Origin: a bacterium 1xD8-48
GTDB lineage: Bacteria > Bacillota > Clostridia > Lachnospirales > Lachnospiraceae
Reading direction: 5' to 3'
Assembly (NCBI GenBank): GCA_009917455.1
Contig: QZDS01000006.1
Coordinates: forward strand, 159,598 to 223,597
Length of the DNA stretch: 64,000 nucleotides
A model generated the notes under the pieces. The model did not search any database, was not told where the DNA came from, and saw nothing but the letters and a program-made list of their open reading frames with translations. The position numbers were made by a program, and so were the translations under genes. Positions 1 through 9,400 of the stretch are shown here, piece by piece (positions within the stretch are counted from its first letter, which is position 1; the number at the start of each line of letters is the position of its first letter).

Positions 1-652
1 AGAACGTCTGTTGATTCCGGATATGATTAAAAAATGTGAAAGATATGGAAAATTTAAAGGGAATGTTCCATCGTTGTCGTCTCAATATTGTTCTATCATT
101 GAAGTTGGGGGTGCATATGCGCATCGTTTTTTTGGATTCGTTGATTTTTTAGAAATACCTACACTGATTTTAACAGATATTGATTTTGTAGATGAAGATC
201 AAAATAAATCATTGCACAAAGATGCCACAGATACATCGAATGCTACAATAAAAAGGTGGTGTCATGATGTATTTGATATCGCGGTGACGAAAAAAATTGA
301 ATTGAAACAAATACTTGAATTAACAGAGCAACAGAAAACGAATGGGCTTAGACATTTGGAGTTCCAGATGGAAGAAAATGGAACTTATCCACGTAGTTTA
401 GAAGAAGCACTTATGAATGTAAACCGTGAATATTATGAGATAGATGAAGAGGAAACAAGTATTAATTTTGATGAAACGGAAGGGAAAAAGACAGATTTTG
501 CTTTAGATTTAATTTTTGGAGAAATAGCAGATAATTATAGTATACCTTCATATATTGAAAACGGACTTCTATGGTTAAATGAACAATCTAAGTTTCCCGC
601 AGCTATAGAAACAAGGAGAAAGTTTAAACGGACTTATATTAAGAAAAAGTAA
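1..652 (+). CDS. OLD-family ATP-dependent nuclease, C-terminal TOPRIM part (GajA-like), partial
   Basis: The reading frame is open to the left window edge, so only the C-terminal ~215 residues are present. They contain a TOPRIM-like core: a conserved Glu in IIEVGG (about nt 90-107) and an Asp-x-Asp in LTDIDFVD (about nt 172-195). Such a domain follows an ABC-type ATPase in OLD nucleases and acts as a Mg2+-dependent DNA nicking centre. The ATPase half would lie to the left of the window. A UvrD-like helicase starts 28 bp downstream, the order seen in Gabija (GajA-GajB) and other class 2 OLD systems. The family call is by motif and neighbour; the exact system name is inference because the N-terminus is missing. 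Confidence 0.75.
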   Translation, partial: ERLLIPDMIKKCERYGKFKGNVPSLSSQYCSIIEVGGAYAHRFFGFVDFLEIPTLILTDIDFVDEDQNKSLHKDATDTSNATIKRWCHDVFDIAVTKKIELKQILELTEQQKTNGLRHLEFQMEENGTYPRSLEEALMNVNREYYEIDEEETSINFDETEGKKTDFALDLIFGEIADNYSIPSYIENGLLWLNEQSKFPAAIETRRKFKRTYIKKK

Positions 653-680
653 GAAAAAAGAAGAAAGAAGGAAAACAATT

Positions 681-2399
681 GTGGCATTGGGCAAATATGA
701 GATTGCGAAACTGAGGTCAAATGAAATAGATGCTTGTATTATAAAAACTTTGCAATCAGGACAAAGTTTTAGGGTTGAAGCTGGTGCTGGTTCTGGAAAA
801 ACTTATTCCCTGAATAAAGTGATTGATTGGATACAGGATAATTATTGGCAGTCATTGAATTTGAAGAAACAAAAAGTTGCCTGTATTACATATACGAATG
901 CAGGTGTAGATGTTATAGCTTCAAGACTTCGGATGGAGAGTTTTATTGAGCCAATGACAATCCATACGTTTGCATGGGGTCTTATTAAGCAATTTGAGCA
1001 TGAATTGAAGAAGAAAGTAGTTGAAGAAAATCTGTTACCAGATGGGATAAAAGGTGATGATTTTGATATGGTGCATTATGAAATAGGGGCAAGGTATGTG
1101 GAAAACAGAGTTTTATATTTGCACCATAATGATGTCATTTTGTTGTTTGCCAGATTTATGGACAATAAAAAATTTCGTCAACTCATGACAGTGCAATATC
1201 CAATTGTATTGATTGATGAATATCAGGATTCATTGAAAGCTATTATTGATCAATTCTTAAATTGGTTTATAGATATGAAAGAGGGACCACAGTTTGGGTT
1301 TTTTGGTGATGCATGGCAAACTATATATGAAAAGAGTTCGTGCGGTATAATTGATTCTGCCAATATTGCTGTTATTGGTAAAGAAGCAAATTTTCGTTCC
1401 CAACAGGTAATTGTTGATGTATTAAATGAAATGAGACCTGAATTACCACAGATTTGTGCTACAGATGAAAATGATGGATTTGTCAAAGTAATTACATGCA
1501 ATGATTTTTGCGGGGATCGGCAGAAAGGGTACTATAAAGGTGAACTTCCCAATGACATTTTGATAGAGCGCATAGATAATTTGCAGGAAAAACTTGATAA
1601 GGATTATCAATGGAATGATGAACATATTACATTGATGATTACACATAAAATGTTGGCAAAACAACAAAGTTATGTTAATCTTCTGGAAATGCTAGATGAA
1701 CGTTTAAAAGATGGGGATGATCCTTATCTTGAATTTTTCTCAGAAGTAGTTGAACCTTTGTATTCAGCATTAGAGGAAAAACGGCTTACGCGGATTTTTG
1801 ATGTATTAGGAAGCAGAGGGTATCCAATAGAGTATAAAGGGCAGAAACGAATTTGGAGCGAGTTTGAAAAACGGCTTGAGGAGGGGCGAAAGAGGACTAT
1901 TGGAGATGTAATGAAGGTACTATTTGAATCACAAGGAATTCAGATACCAATACCGCCTAAAGTGCAGGAAAGTCATAAAAAATATTTGGATGATCCTGAA
2001 AACCAATACGGAAGAAGTACAATAGGTCATCTCTATGGCATTTCATATTCTGAGGTGTTAAACACACTTGAGTTTTTAAGTCCGAATGCTGAGTATTCGA
2101 CAGATCATGGAGTAAAGGGAGAAGAATATCAAAATGTACTTTTTGTGGTTGGACGTGGTTGGAATAACTATCAATTTGATAAATATATGGGGTGTGATTC
2201 AAGTAAATTAAAAGGAAATGAATACGATGCATATGTGAGAAACAGGAATTTATTTTATGTATGTTGTTCTAGACCTAGAAAGAGACTTGTTCTGTTTATA
2301 ACTGTCCCTGTAGAGGGCGATTTTATGGTATATTTGAAAAAGTTATTTGGAGTCGAAAATATATGTACATATAGTGAATTTATGAGCGAGGATAAATAA
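681..2399 (+). CDS. UvrD/Rep-type superfamily 1 helicase (GajB-like)
   Basis: A 572-residue SF1 helicase. Visible motifs are Walker A AGAGSGKT (residues 34-41), motif Ia around CITYTNAG, Walker B LIDEYQDS (about 176-183), the HGVKGEE motif near residue 477 and motif VI CCSRPRKRL near 526. Translation starts at GTG 681, preceded by an AAGGA-type ribosome site about 10 nt upstream. It follows the TOPRIM nuclease gene by 28 bp and is probably co-transcribed with it. In Gabija the helicase partner acts with the GajA nuclease to block phage; here the pairing supports that role, but the protein is longer than the roughly 500-residue GajB prototype, so a Gabija-like system is the safer name. Confidence 0.8.
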   Translation: MALGKYEIAKLRSNEIDACIIKTLQSGQSFRVEAGAGSGKTYSLNKVIDWIQDNYWQSLNLKKQKVACITYTNAGVDVIASRLRMESFIEPMTIHTFAWGLIKQFEHELKKKVVEENLLPDGIKGDDFDMVHYEIGARYVENRVLYLHHNDVILLFARFMDNKKFRQLMTVQYPIVLIDEYQDSLKAIIDQFLNWFIDMKEGPQFGFFGDAWQTIYEKSSCGIIDSANIAVIGKEANFRSQQVIVDVLNEMRPELPQICATDENDGFVKVITCNDFCGDRQKGYYKGELPNDILIERIDNLQEKLDKDYQWNDEHITLMITHKMLAKQQSYVNLLEMLDERLKDGDDPYLEFFSEVVEPLYSALEEKRLTRIFDVLGSRGYPIEYKGQKRIWSEFEKRLEEGRKRTIGDVMKVLFESQGIQIPIPPKVQESHKKYLDDPENQYGRSTIGHLYGISYSEVLNTLEFLSPNAEYSTDHGVKGEEYQNVLFVVGRGWNNYQFDKYMGCDSSKLKGNEYDAYVRNRNLFYVCCSRPRKRLVLFITVPVEGDFMVYLKKLFGVENICTYSEFMSEDK

Positions 2400-2465
2400 A
2401 GAATATTTAAATGGGTATTTGGATTGTGGATATTAGCATAGCAAAATAGAGTTTTATTTGGTATT

Positions 2466-2785
2466 CCAACTTGACACTAATTCACCGTCAATTTTGCCCT
2501 AACTTAGCATTAGCGAACCATACGCCCCACGAAGTTATGCGGGTTTCAGCGATTTTCGCGTGGGAAAAGTGAAAAAAGTTTGTGACATTAACTTGACATA
2601 CGCGGGGTATGGGTCGATTTGTGTCGAAAATAGTCTACCGAAGTAGAAATGAGGGGATTTGGGGATAATAAGCACTTTATTTTGTGGTACATTGTGTCGA
2701 ATAAAGTGCTTATTATGTGTTAGTTTAAGATAAATCGAATGAATTAAACCTATGTGATGTAGAAAATGCAAATTGTATTTCAAAT
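2466..2785. repeat. Dispersed non-coding repeat, copy 1
   Basis: First of three copies. The core (2466-2646) starts CCAACTTGACACTAATT, carries GTTTGTGACATTAACTTGACA and ends near GTCGAAAATAGTCTACC. Further similarity to copy 2 continues through a hairpin (2665-2716) to about 2785, where GAATTAAAC and CAAATTGTA blocks match 12298-12340. Several TTGACA-like words recur inside. The core is mostly open in one frame but this copy has a TAA stop, so it is not a conserved gene. It separates the Gabija-like pair from the Rpn-Wadjet block. It may be a solo end or MITE-like derivative of an insertion sequence; no transposase is attached. Confidence 0.85.
2665..2716. repeat. Perfect 17-bp inverted repeat (hairpin)
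   Basis: Bases 2665-2681 and 2700-2716 are perfect reverse complements (ATAATAAGCACTTTATT and its complement) with an 18-nt loop. It lies in the distal half of repeat copy 1, upstream of the Rpn gene. The corresponding part of copy 2 (about 12069-12120) has a decayed version. It could be a structural end of the repeat element or a weak terminator; there is no clear T-tract beyond the natural A/T richness. Confidence 0.75.
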
Positions 2786-2845
2786 ATAGTTGTGTATACA
2801 GTATGATAATGATATGATGCAAATAAGAAATACGGAGGATTGTTT

Positions 2846-3763
2846 ATGGGAAATATATATGATGGAGCATTTCGGACAATTTTAAATGACTGCAGACAGA
2901 TGATTATTCCGGTAATTAATGAGATTTTCAAGGAAGATTATACGGGAAATGAAATGATAGAGTTTCATCCCAACGATCATTTTATTGACCAACAGGATGT
3001 AGCAGGCAAGGAAAGAATAACAGATACTAATTTTATAATCTATGGAAAGAAAAAGAAGAAATACCATCTGGAATGTGAGAGTAGCCTGCCGGATGGGCGG
3101 ATGACAATCAGATTGTTTGAATATGATTCCCAGATCGCTTTAGATGAAGGTGAAGTTATCAATGAAACATTGACAGTGACATTTCCAAATACAGCAGTCC
3201 TGTATCTAAGGAATTATAAAAAGACACCTGATAAAATGCGATATGTGATAAAAACTCCGGGTGGTATTGTGGAGTATGATGTACCGATTATGAAGGTGCA
3301 GGAATATACTCTGGAAGATATTTTTTCAAAAGGCTTGTTGCTGTTAATTCCGTTTTATATTTTTTCACATGAAAAGAACTTTAAGGTGTATAATAGTAAT
3401 GAACAGAGATTGGCAGAGGTGAAAGCAGAGTACCGAAGTATCTTGGAGAGGCTTGATAAACTGGAGCAGGAAGGGATTATTGGGGCGTTTGACAAACGTA
3501 CCATTATAGAACTTTCTGGTGATGTGATTAGAGAAATCGCACAGAAGTATGAGAATGTGCAGAAAGGAATAGGTGGAATGATGAGCGGAGCGTTACTTGA
3601 GACAGAAGCCAGGACAATTTTAAATAGAGGGAAAGACGAGGCTAAAAAAGAGACAGCACTCAGAATGTTGCAGGATGGTGAATTGCCAATTGATAAGGTG
3701 GCGAAATATTCAGGGTTGGACATTACGGAAGTGGAATTATTAGCGGGTGTTCAGACGGTATAG
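2846..3763 (+). CDS. Rpn family recombination-promoting nuclease / putative transposase (PD-(D/E)XK)
   Basis: About 305 residues. The N-terminal half has the PD-(D/E)XK pattern of the Rpn/YhgA-like family: an Asp in ITDTNF, then HLECES, where homologues normally read ExQ. Here the third position appears to be Glu (E-C-E), which may weaken the catalytic site. The C-terminus has the usual helical tail ending in a short helix-turn-helix-like repeat. ATG 2846 is chosen over ATG 2840 because GGAGG (2834-2838) is 7 nt from 2846 and touches 2840. The gene stands alone between repeat copy 1 and the Wadjet operon. Rpn proteins are DNA endonucleases often found near defence genes; a role here is inference. 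Confidence 0.75.
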   Translation: MGNIYDGAFRTILNDCRQMIIPVINEIFKEDYTGNEMIEFHPNDHFIDQQDVAGKERITDTNFIIYGKKKKKYHLECESSLPDGRMTIRLFEYDSQIALDEGEVINETLTVTFPNTAVLYLRNYKKTPDKMRYVIKTPGGIVEYDVPIMKVQEYTLEDIFSKGLLLLIPFYIFSHEKNFKVYNSNEQRLAEVKAEYRSILERLDKLEQEGIIGAFDKRTIIELSGDVIREIAQKYENVQKGIGGMMSGALLETEARTILNRGKDEAKKETALRMLQDGELPIDKVAKYSGLDITEVELLAGVQTV

Positions 3764-3838
3764 AAGAGTGTGGATATTTTATAAGATATAACTATTATTG
3801 GAAAATGAAAGAAGGATGTGGATAAGTTTGCTTGAGGG

Positions 3839-5329
3839 GTGAAAGGGAAATACAAATTGAAATATTTAGAATCAATTCAGGAAACCATATATTTGTCTGC
3901 CGGTAATGCGCCGCAATACCGGCGTATTATGCGGATTTTTTTTACAGAGTACGAAAAAATGCATTTTCAGTTATATAAAGAAGATGTGTTGGATTTACTT
4001 AGGGAGTATCCGGAGTTTTCGGATTATTCTATGGAGCAGTTGAAATCAGATTTAGAGGCGTTGGTTGGATGGAAAAATCTTACGCCCATCCAGGATCCGA
4101 AAAGAGTTTATACAATTGCGGAATATAAAAATAAGCAGTACCGTTATACCATGTCGGAATATGCGGTTGAGATAGAGAGAATGACGGTAAAACTGGAAAA
4201 TCTTTTCATGGACAGTGGTAATCTGTCCATGAATTATTTTGTGCGGATTGAAAATGCACTGAATGAAATGGAGCAGATTGACCGTCAGGAACTGAAAGCG
4301 GTGAATGAGTGGTGGAGTAATTTACAGGAAGATTTTAAGAGATTAAATCGGAATTATCAGGATTATTTGAGAGAATTCTATTCAGGCAAATCAGATAAGA
4401 TGCTCAAATCTATTGAATTTGTCATACATAAAGACAGGTTTATTTCTTATTTACAGGAGTTTGTGCAGCAGCTTCAGAATAAATCCATACGTATCGAAAA
4501 TATCATTGAGAAATTGCCGCGGCAGATAGTGGACAGGGTATTGGAGAGGGTTATTGAGAGCGAATTGGCAATCCCACACCCGGATTCGGAAATACAGGAT
4601 TTAAGGGAGAATGCGATAAAAGAAAACATATACGGAAAATGGCAGAGTCTGTCAGATTGGTTCGTTTCGACAGATAAGTACCCAAGCGAAAGTCAGAAAG
4701 TAATGGATATTACAGATGAGGTCATACGCAAAATCATACAGAATGCGGCCTTGATCGTGCAGATCCAAAATTGGGGAATCAGCCGTAAGGAAGACTACAA
4801 GAAATTTGTGCAGATGTTTGCGCGGTGTGAAAATGTGGAGGAGGCGCATAAGCTTTCGGCACATGTATTCGGAATACAGCATGTGCGGCATTTCAGGGTA
4901 AACCTTCCGCGTTCTACGGACAGCATAAACAGCGGCGTTTTTGATGAGCTGCCATCGGAATATGAATTGAAGCCCCATACCAGAACGTATAAACCAAGAA
5001 TACATAAGTCCGGGTTTGAGAGTAAAGCGCTTGAGAAACTTACTCAGCGTAACCAATATTTGAAAAAACTGGAAGAAGACAGAAAGCTGGTTATGAAGTA
5101 TATTCAGGACAGGCAGTTGGATATCAGCAGGATTGACGACTGCATTTCTGTGGATACGCGGGAGACTCTTTTGCGTTGGATTGCACAGGCAAATCTGACT
5201 GTTTCAAAAAGTGGAAGAACCGAGTATGGGCAGGTATTTCATTTAATAAAACAGGAGGGAATCCATACGCTGAAATGCGAGGATGGGGATCTGATGATGC
5301 CCAGATATATATTTCAGTTTGAGGATTAG
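3839..5329 (+). CDS. jetA: Wadjet type II subunit JetA (TIGR02677/DUF2397 family)
   Basis: A 496-residue protein beginning with a conserved ESIQETIYLSAGNAPQYRRI-type N-terminus followed by long helices and a C-terminal winged-helix-like segment, matching the DUF2397 family. It is the kleisin-like subunit of the SMC-type Wadjet complex that recognises and cuts small circular DNA. First of four genes, 23 bp before jetB. The start is uncertain: GTG 3839 has AGGGG abutting it, whereas TTG 3857 has AAAGGG 9 nt upstream and may be the real start. Family assignment is strong because all four partners follow in canonical order. Confidence 0.88.
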   Translation: MKGKYKLKYLESIQETIYLSAGNAPQYRRIMRIFFTEYEKMHFQLYKEDVLDLLREYPEFSDYSMEQLKSDLEALVGWKNLTPIQDPKRVYTIAEYKNKQYRYTMSEYAVEIERMTVKLENLFMDSGNLSMNYFVRIENALNEMEQIDRQELKAVNEWWSNLQEDFKRLNRNYQDYLREFYSGKSDKMLKSIEFVIHKDRFISYLQEFVQQLQNKSIRIENIIEKLPRQIVDRVLERVIESELAIPHPDSEIQDLRENAIKENIYGKWQSLSDWFVSTDKYPSESQKVMDITDEVIRKIIQNAALIVQIQNWGISRKEDYKKFVQMFARCENVEEAHKLSAHVFGIQHVRHFRVNLPRSTDSINSGVFDELPSEYELKPHTRTYKPRIHKSGFESKALEKLTQRNQYLKKLEEDRKLVMKYIQDRQLDISRIDDCISVDTRETLLRWIAQANLTVSKSGRTEYGQVFHLIKQEGIHTLKCEDGDLMMPRYIFQFED

Positions 5330-5352
5330 GAAAATTCGCAGAAAGGGGAAAA

Positions 5353-6492
5353 ATGGAAGCGGCGAAAGCATTAATAGAAAATTGTTGGATTGATAAGAAG
5401 AGGGATAAGGAATTATATATGGAGGTTCGCAGGGAGCTGCCCAAGTGTCAGAAATTTTTCCGGGAGCAGCTTGGCTGGACGATCATCAATAATGAACAGA
5501 TATTGAAGGTGGAGAAAATACCTGCCCATGCGGAGAGCTATATGGGAATAACAGATTTTTCGGAAAGCAGGGATTACTGCCTTTTTTGCGCTGTCCTGGC
5601 ATTTCTGGAAGATAAGGAGGAGCAGGAGCAATTCTTGCTGTCAGAATTGGTAGATATGTTGGAACTACAGCTAAAAGGTGTGATGGATATGGACTGGACT
5701 TCCTTCACGCACAGGAAGTCTTTGGTTAGAGTGTTGCAGTTTTGTGAGCATATGAGGTTGTTAGAAGCATATGAAGGGAGTAGCGATAATGTTGGCAGCA
5801 ACATAGGGCAGGAGATTTTGTATGAAAATACTGGGCTTTCCAGATATATAGCGGTGAATTTTGCATACAGCATAGCTAATTTCCAATCATGGGTAGACTT
5901 TGAGAAACAGCAGAATGCGGAAAGCGAAACGGACAGAGGCCATTATCGGATTAATCGTGTATACAGGCAGATGGCTGCGGCACCGGCTCTTTACTGGAGC
6001 CAGTCCGACAACCCGAACAGCATCTATTTGAAAAACCAGAGGCAGTGGATACAGAAAAATTTCGGTGAGTATTTGGGAGGACAGCTTCATATCCATAAAA
6101 ATGCGGCTTTTCTGGTCATGGATGAAGAGGAATCTTTTGGGGAAAGGCATCCAAGAGAGGCGATGCTTCCGGAACTTGTTTTGCTCTTTTGCGGACGGAT
6201 CAGGGAAAAAGCGGACGAAGGTGTCTGGATGAAAAGGCAGGATGAGTGCATTATTGTTTCTAAAAAAGAGTTTCAGAAGGAACTTTATGATTGCCGTGAT
6301 AGGTATAGAGCAGCATGGAGTAAAGAGTACAGGGAGATGGAAGACGAGAAGCTATTGACAGCGGTTACTTCTTATATGAAATCATGGATGATGATTGACG
6401 AGAGTGACGGGGAGATTGTCATTTATCCTGCGGCGGGAAAAATGATCGGGAATTATCCGGCAGAGTTTGAGTTAAAGGAGAAGAACAGATGA
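5353..6492 (+). CDS. jetB: Wadjet type II subunit JetB (TIGR02678/DUF2398 family)
   Basis: A 379-residue, largely helical protein of the DUF2398 type, the MukE-like accessory subunit of type II Wadjet. It starts at ATG 5353 with AAAGGGG about 7 nt upstream. Its stop overlaps the jetC start (ATGA at 6489-6492), indicating translational coupling. No catalytic motif is expected: this subunit bridges the kleisin and the SMC ATPase. The call relies on size, order and neighbours as well as sequence character, for example the repeated aromatic-rich helices around RESLVRVLQF-like segments. Confidence 0.85.
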   Translation: MEAAKALIENCWIDKKRDKELYMEVRRELPKCQKFFREQLGWTIINNEQILKVEKIPAHAESYMGITDFSESRDYCLFCAVLAFLEDKEEQEQFLLSELVDMLELQLKGVMDMDWTSFTHRKSLVRVLQFCEHMRLLEAYEGSSDNVGSNIGQEILYENTGLSRYIAVNFAYSIANFQSWVDFEKQQNAESETDRGHYRINRVYRQMAAAPALYWSQSDNPNSIYLKNQRQWIQKNFGEYLGGQLHIHKNAAFLVMDEEESFGERHPREAMLPELVLLFCGRIREKADEGVWMKRQDECIIVSKKEFQKELYDCRDRYRAAWSKEYREMEDEKLLTAVTSYMKSWMMIDESDGEIVIYPAAGKMIGNYPAEFELKEKNR

Positions 6493-9400
6493 GAGAGCGT
6501 TGGCATATGAACCGAATCGGTTTTGTAAATTTCTGGCTGTACGATGATGAAGTGTTTTCTTTTGCAGACGGGAAATTGCTTCTCCGCGGACAGAATGGTT
6601 CCGGAAAATCTATCACAACGCAGAGTTTTATTCCTTTTATACTGGACGGGGACAGAACGCCCAGCAGGTTGGATCCTTTTGGCTCCAATGACAGGAGAAT
6701 GGAATACTATTTTTTGAACGATGGGGAGAAGGAGGAGGCCACCGGCTATCTGTACTTGGAGTTTCAGAAGGGGAACCGCTATCGGACGATTGGAATCGGA
6801 CAACAGGCGCAAAGGGGGAAACCTATGGGCTTTTGGGGATTTGTCGTCTTGGATGGGAGGAGAATCGGATTTGATTTTAACCTGTACAGGGAAGTGGGAG
6901 ATACGAAGATTGCGTACACGAAACAGGAGATGAAAAAGGAGCTGGGAGAAAACAATCTGTTTACGGAAACACAGAAAGATTATATGCGTTTTGTAAATAA
7001 ACATATATTTGGGTTTCCTAGGCTGGAACAGTATGAACAGTTTATACGGCTGCTCATAAAAGTCAGGGCACCCAAGCTTTCCAAGGAATTTACGCCGAAG
7101 AAAGTATATGAGATATTGAACGATTCTTTGCAGACGTTGTCAGATGAGGATCTGCGCGCCATGGTGGACGCCATGGAGAAAATGGATGATATACAGGATA
7201 AGCTGAATGGATTAAAAAGGGCTTATAAAGATTTGCAGATTATAAGGAATGAGTATGTAAGGTATAATCAGTATATGCTGGGACAGAAAGCGACCGCGTA
7301 TCTGGAAGAAAAGAGGATGGTTGACGCGGCCAGGGAAAAGCTGGAAGCGGAGACGGATGAATTGGAGGAGACAAAGGAACGGCTGGAGAAATCTTACGGT
7401 CGTGCCGAGGCGCTTAGAGCGGAAAAAGGCCTGCTGGAACGAGAGAAGGAAGCCATCGGGACAACAGATTTAGAGGAGGCGGACGAAAAATTAAGGCAGT
7501 GCCGGAAACGCCGGGAAGATGCGGAGAAAGAAATAGCGCTTTATTGCCAGCATATGGAGCAGCACAAAAATGCGATACGGGAGTATGACGCTGCCATACG
7601 TGAGATCAGGAAGAAGGTCGATGCCTGCCAGATGGAGATAGAGCGGTTTGTGAGTGATATGAATGAATTACAGGAGACAATCCGTTTTTCAGGGCATGGA
7701 CAAATCGTAAGCTTGTGGAAATATTCGGAGAGCTATGAGGCATGTAAAAATATCAAAATTGAAATTGAAAAATTGTGCAAAAGCGTGGAGTCGGCATTGG
7801 AGGAGCTGAAAAAGTTCAGGGAAATACAGCTACAGTGGGACAGGCTGTCGGAAGAGTGCAGCGTTCTGGAGGAAAAGAAAGCGCAGGCGTGGCAGCAGGT
7901 GAACGATGCGGAGAAGATGGAGGACGGGCTGAGGGATGATTTGATTGAAGCATACTATGGCCTGGAGAAGCTTAACCAGGAATTTTATCTGTCCAAAAAG
8001 GAACTGGAACAGATATCGGCATATATTCAGAAATACCAGGGTATGGCAGACTATGGCGATATACGCAACCTCGTTGGAAATATATGGAAGATGAAAAACC
8101 AAAAGCTGGGAAGCGAACTTTCCGCCTTGAAAGTGCGGAAGGAAAAACAGGCGGAGACTGTGAGAGTCTGCGGGGAAGAGTTGGAGGAATTGGAAAAGAT
8201 GCCGGAGATCACGCCGGTGCGCAGAGAAATTTTGTGCAGGACGAGGGAAAAACTGTCAGAGAACCATATCGCCTTTTTGCCTTTCTATAAAGCGGTGGAC
8301 TTTACGGAAGATGTTTCTGGGCAGGAGAGGGATTTGATGGAATGTCAGTTGGAGGATGCAGGACTTTTGGATGCTCTGGTGGTGGCAAAGAAAGATTATA
8401 TGCGGGCAATGCAGGTTCTGGGGGAATGGTCAGATAAGGTTCTCTGCTTAGAAGATTCCGGGAAAATGGGATACGGTAAACTGGCGGCGGTTGCCCAAGA
8501 TATGGAACTGCGGAAGATGATCGAGCGGATTTTATCAAATATCGGGGAGGAAGACGGCTGTCAGATTGTGTTAAAGCCAAATGGCTATTTCAGGCACGGT
8601 GCGTTGGAGGGGTACAGCAGGCCGGAAAAGGAAGCGTGCTACATTGGGGAAGCCATCAGAAGAAAGAAGAGGGAGGAACAAATCAGAAGAAAAAAAGAAG
8701 AATTGCAGCTTTTGCGGCAGGAACTGGAGGCATTGGAGCAGGGAATAGCCGGATTGGAGAAACGGATTGCCATCTTGCAGGAAGAATATCGCGGGCTGCC
8801 CGTATTTGACGAATTGGATGCGGCAATTGCGATGAAGAAGGATTTAAACTGGACGTTTGAAAAGTGCGGTGAAGAGTGCGGGAAGAAACAGAAAGAGAAA
8901 GAAGAATGTGAAACGCAAAAAAAGCAGTCCGCACAGCGGGTTATAACCAAGTGCAGGGAACTGCCCTATGAAAGAAACATTGAGAGTTATGAGGAGATAC
9001 TGGAAGCGCTTTATGAGTATAAAAGTCAGTTAGAATCCTTTCAGATCGCGGTGATGCGCCTTTTGGCGGAGCAAGAGAGAGAGGATATGCAGAAACGGCT
9101 GATTGAGAAAGAGGAGGACGCAATCGATGCGGAAGATATCCATAAGAAAAGGGCGGAGCGGGAATTACAGGAACAGAGGCTACAGATTGAAAAATTGGAA
9201 GAATTCCTGAATGCACCGGAGAACAGGGAGAAAGCGGAACGGTTAAAAACAATTCGGGATGAGCTGGACTTAAAAAGTAAGGAAGAAACGGAATTAGGTA
9301 AAAAACAGGCTGTATGGGAAGATGCCGTGAAAAGATTGGAGCCGGATATTGAGATACGGAAAAGTAATGTGATGGAAAAAATGGAGAAGGAGGCCCGGCT

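Noticed and set aside
6453..7004. 183-codon minus-strand frame opposite the jetC start
   Set aside because: It lies antisense to the Walker A region of a clear SMC gene and has no start signals.
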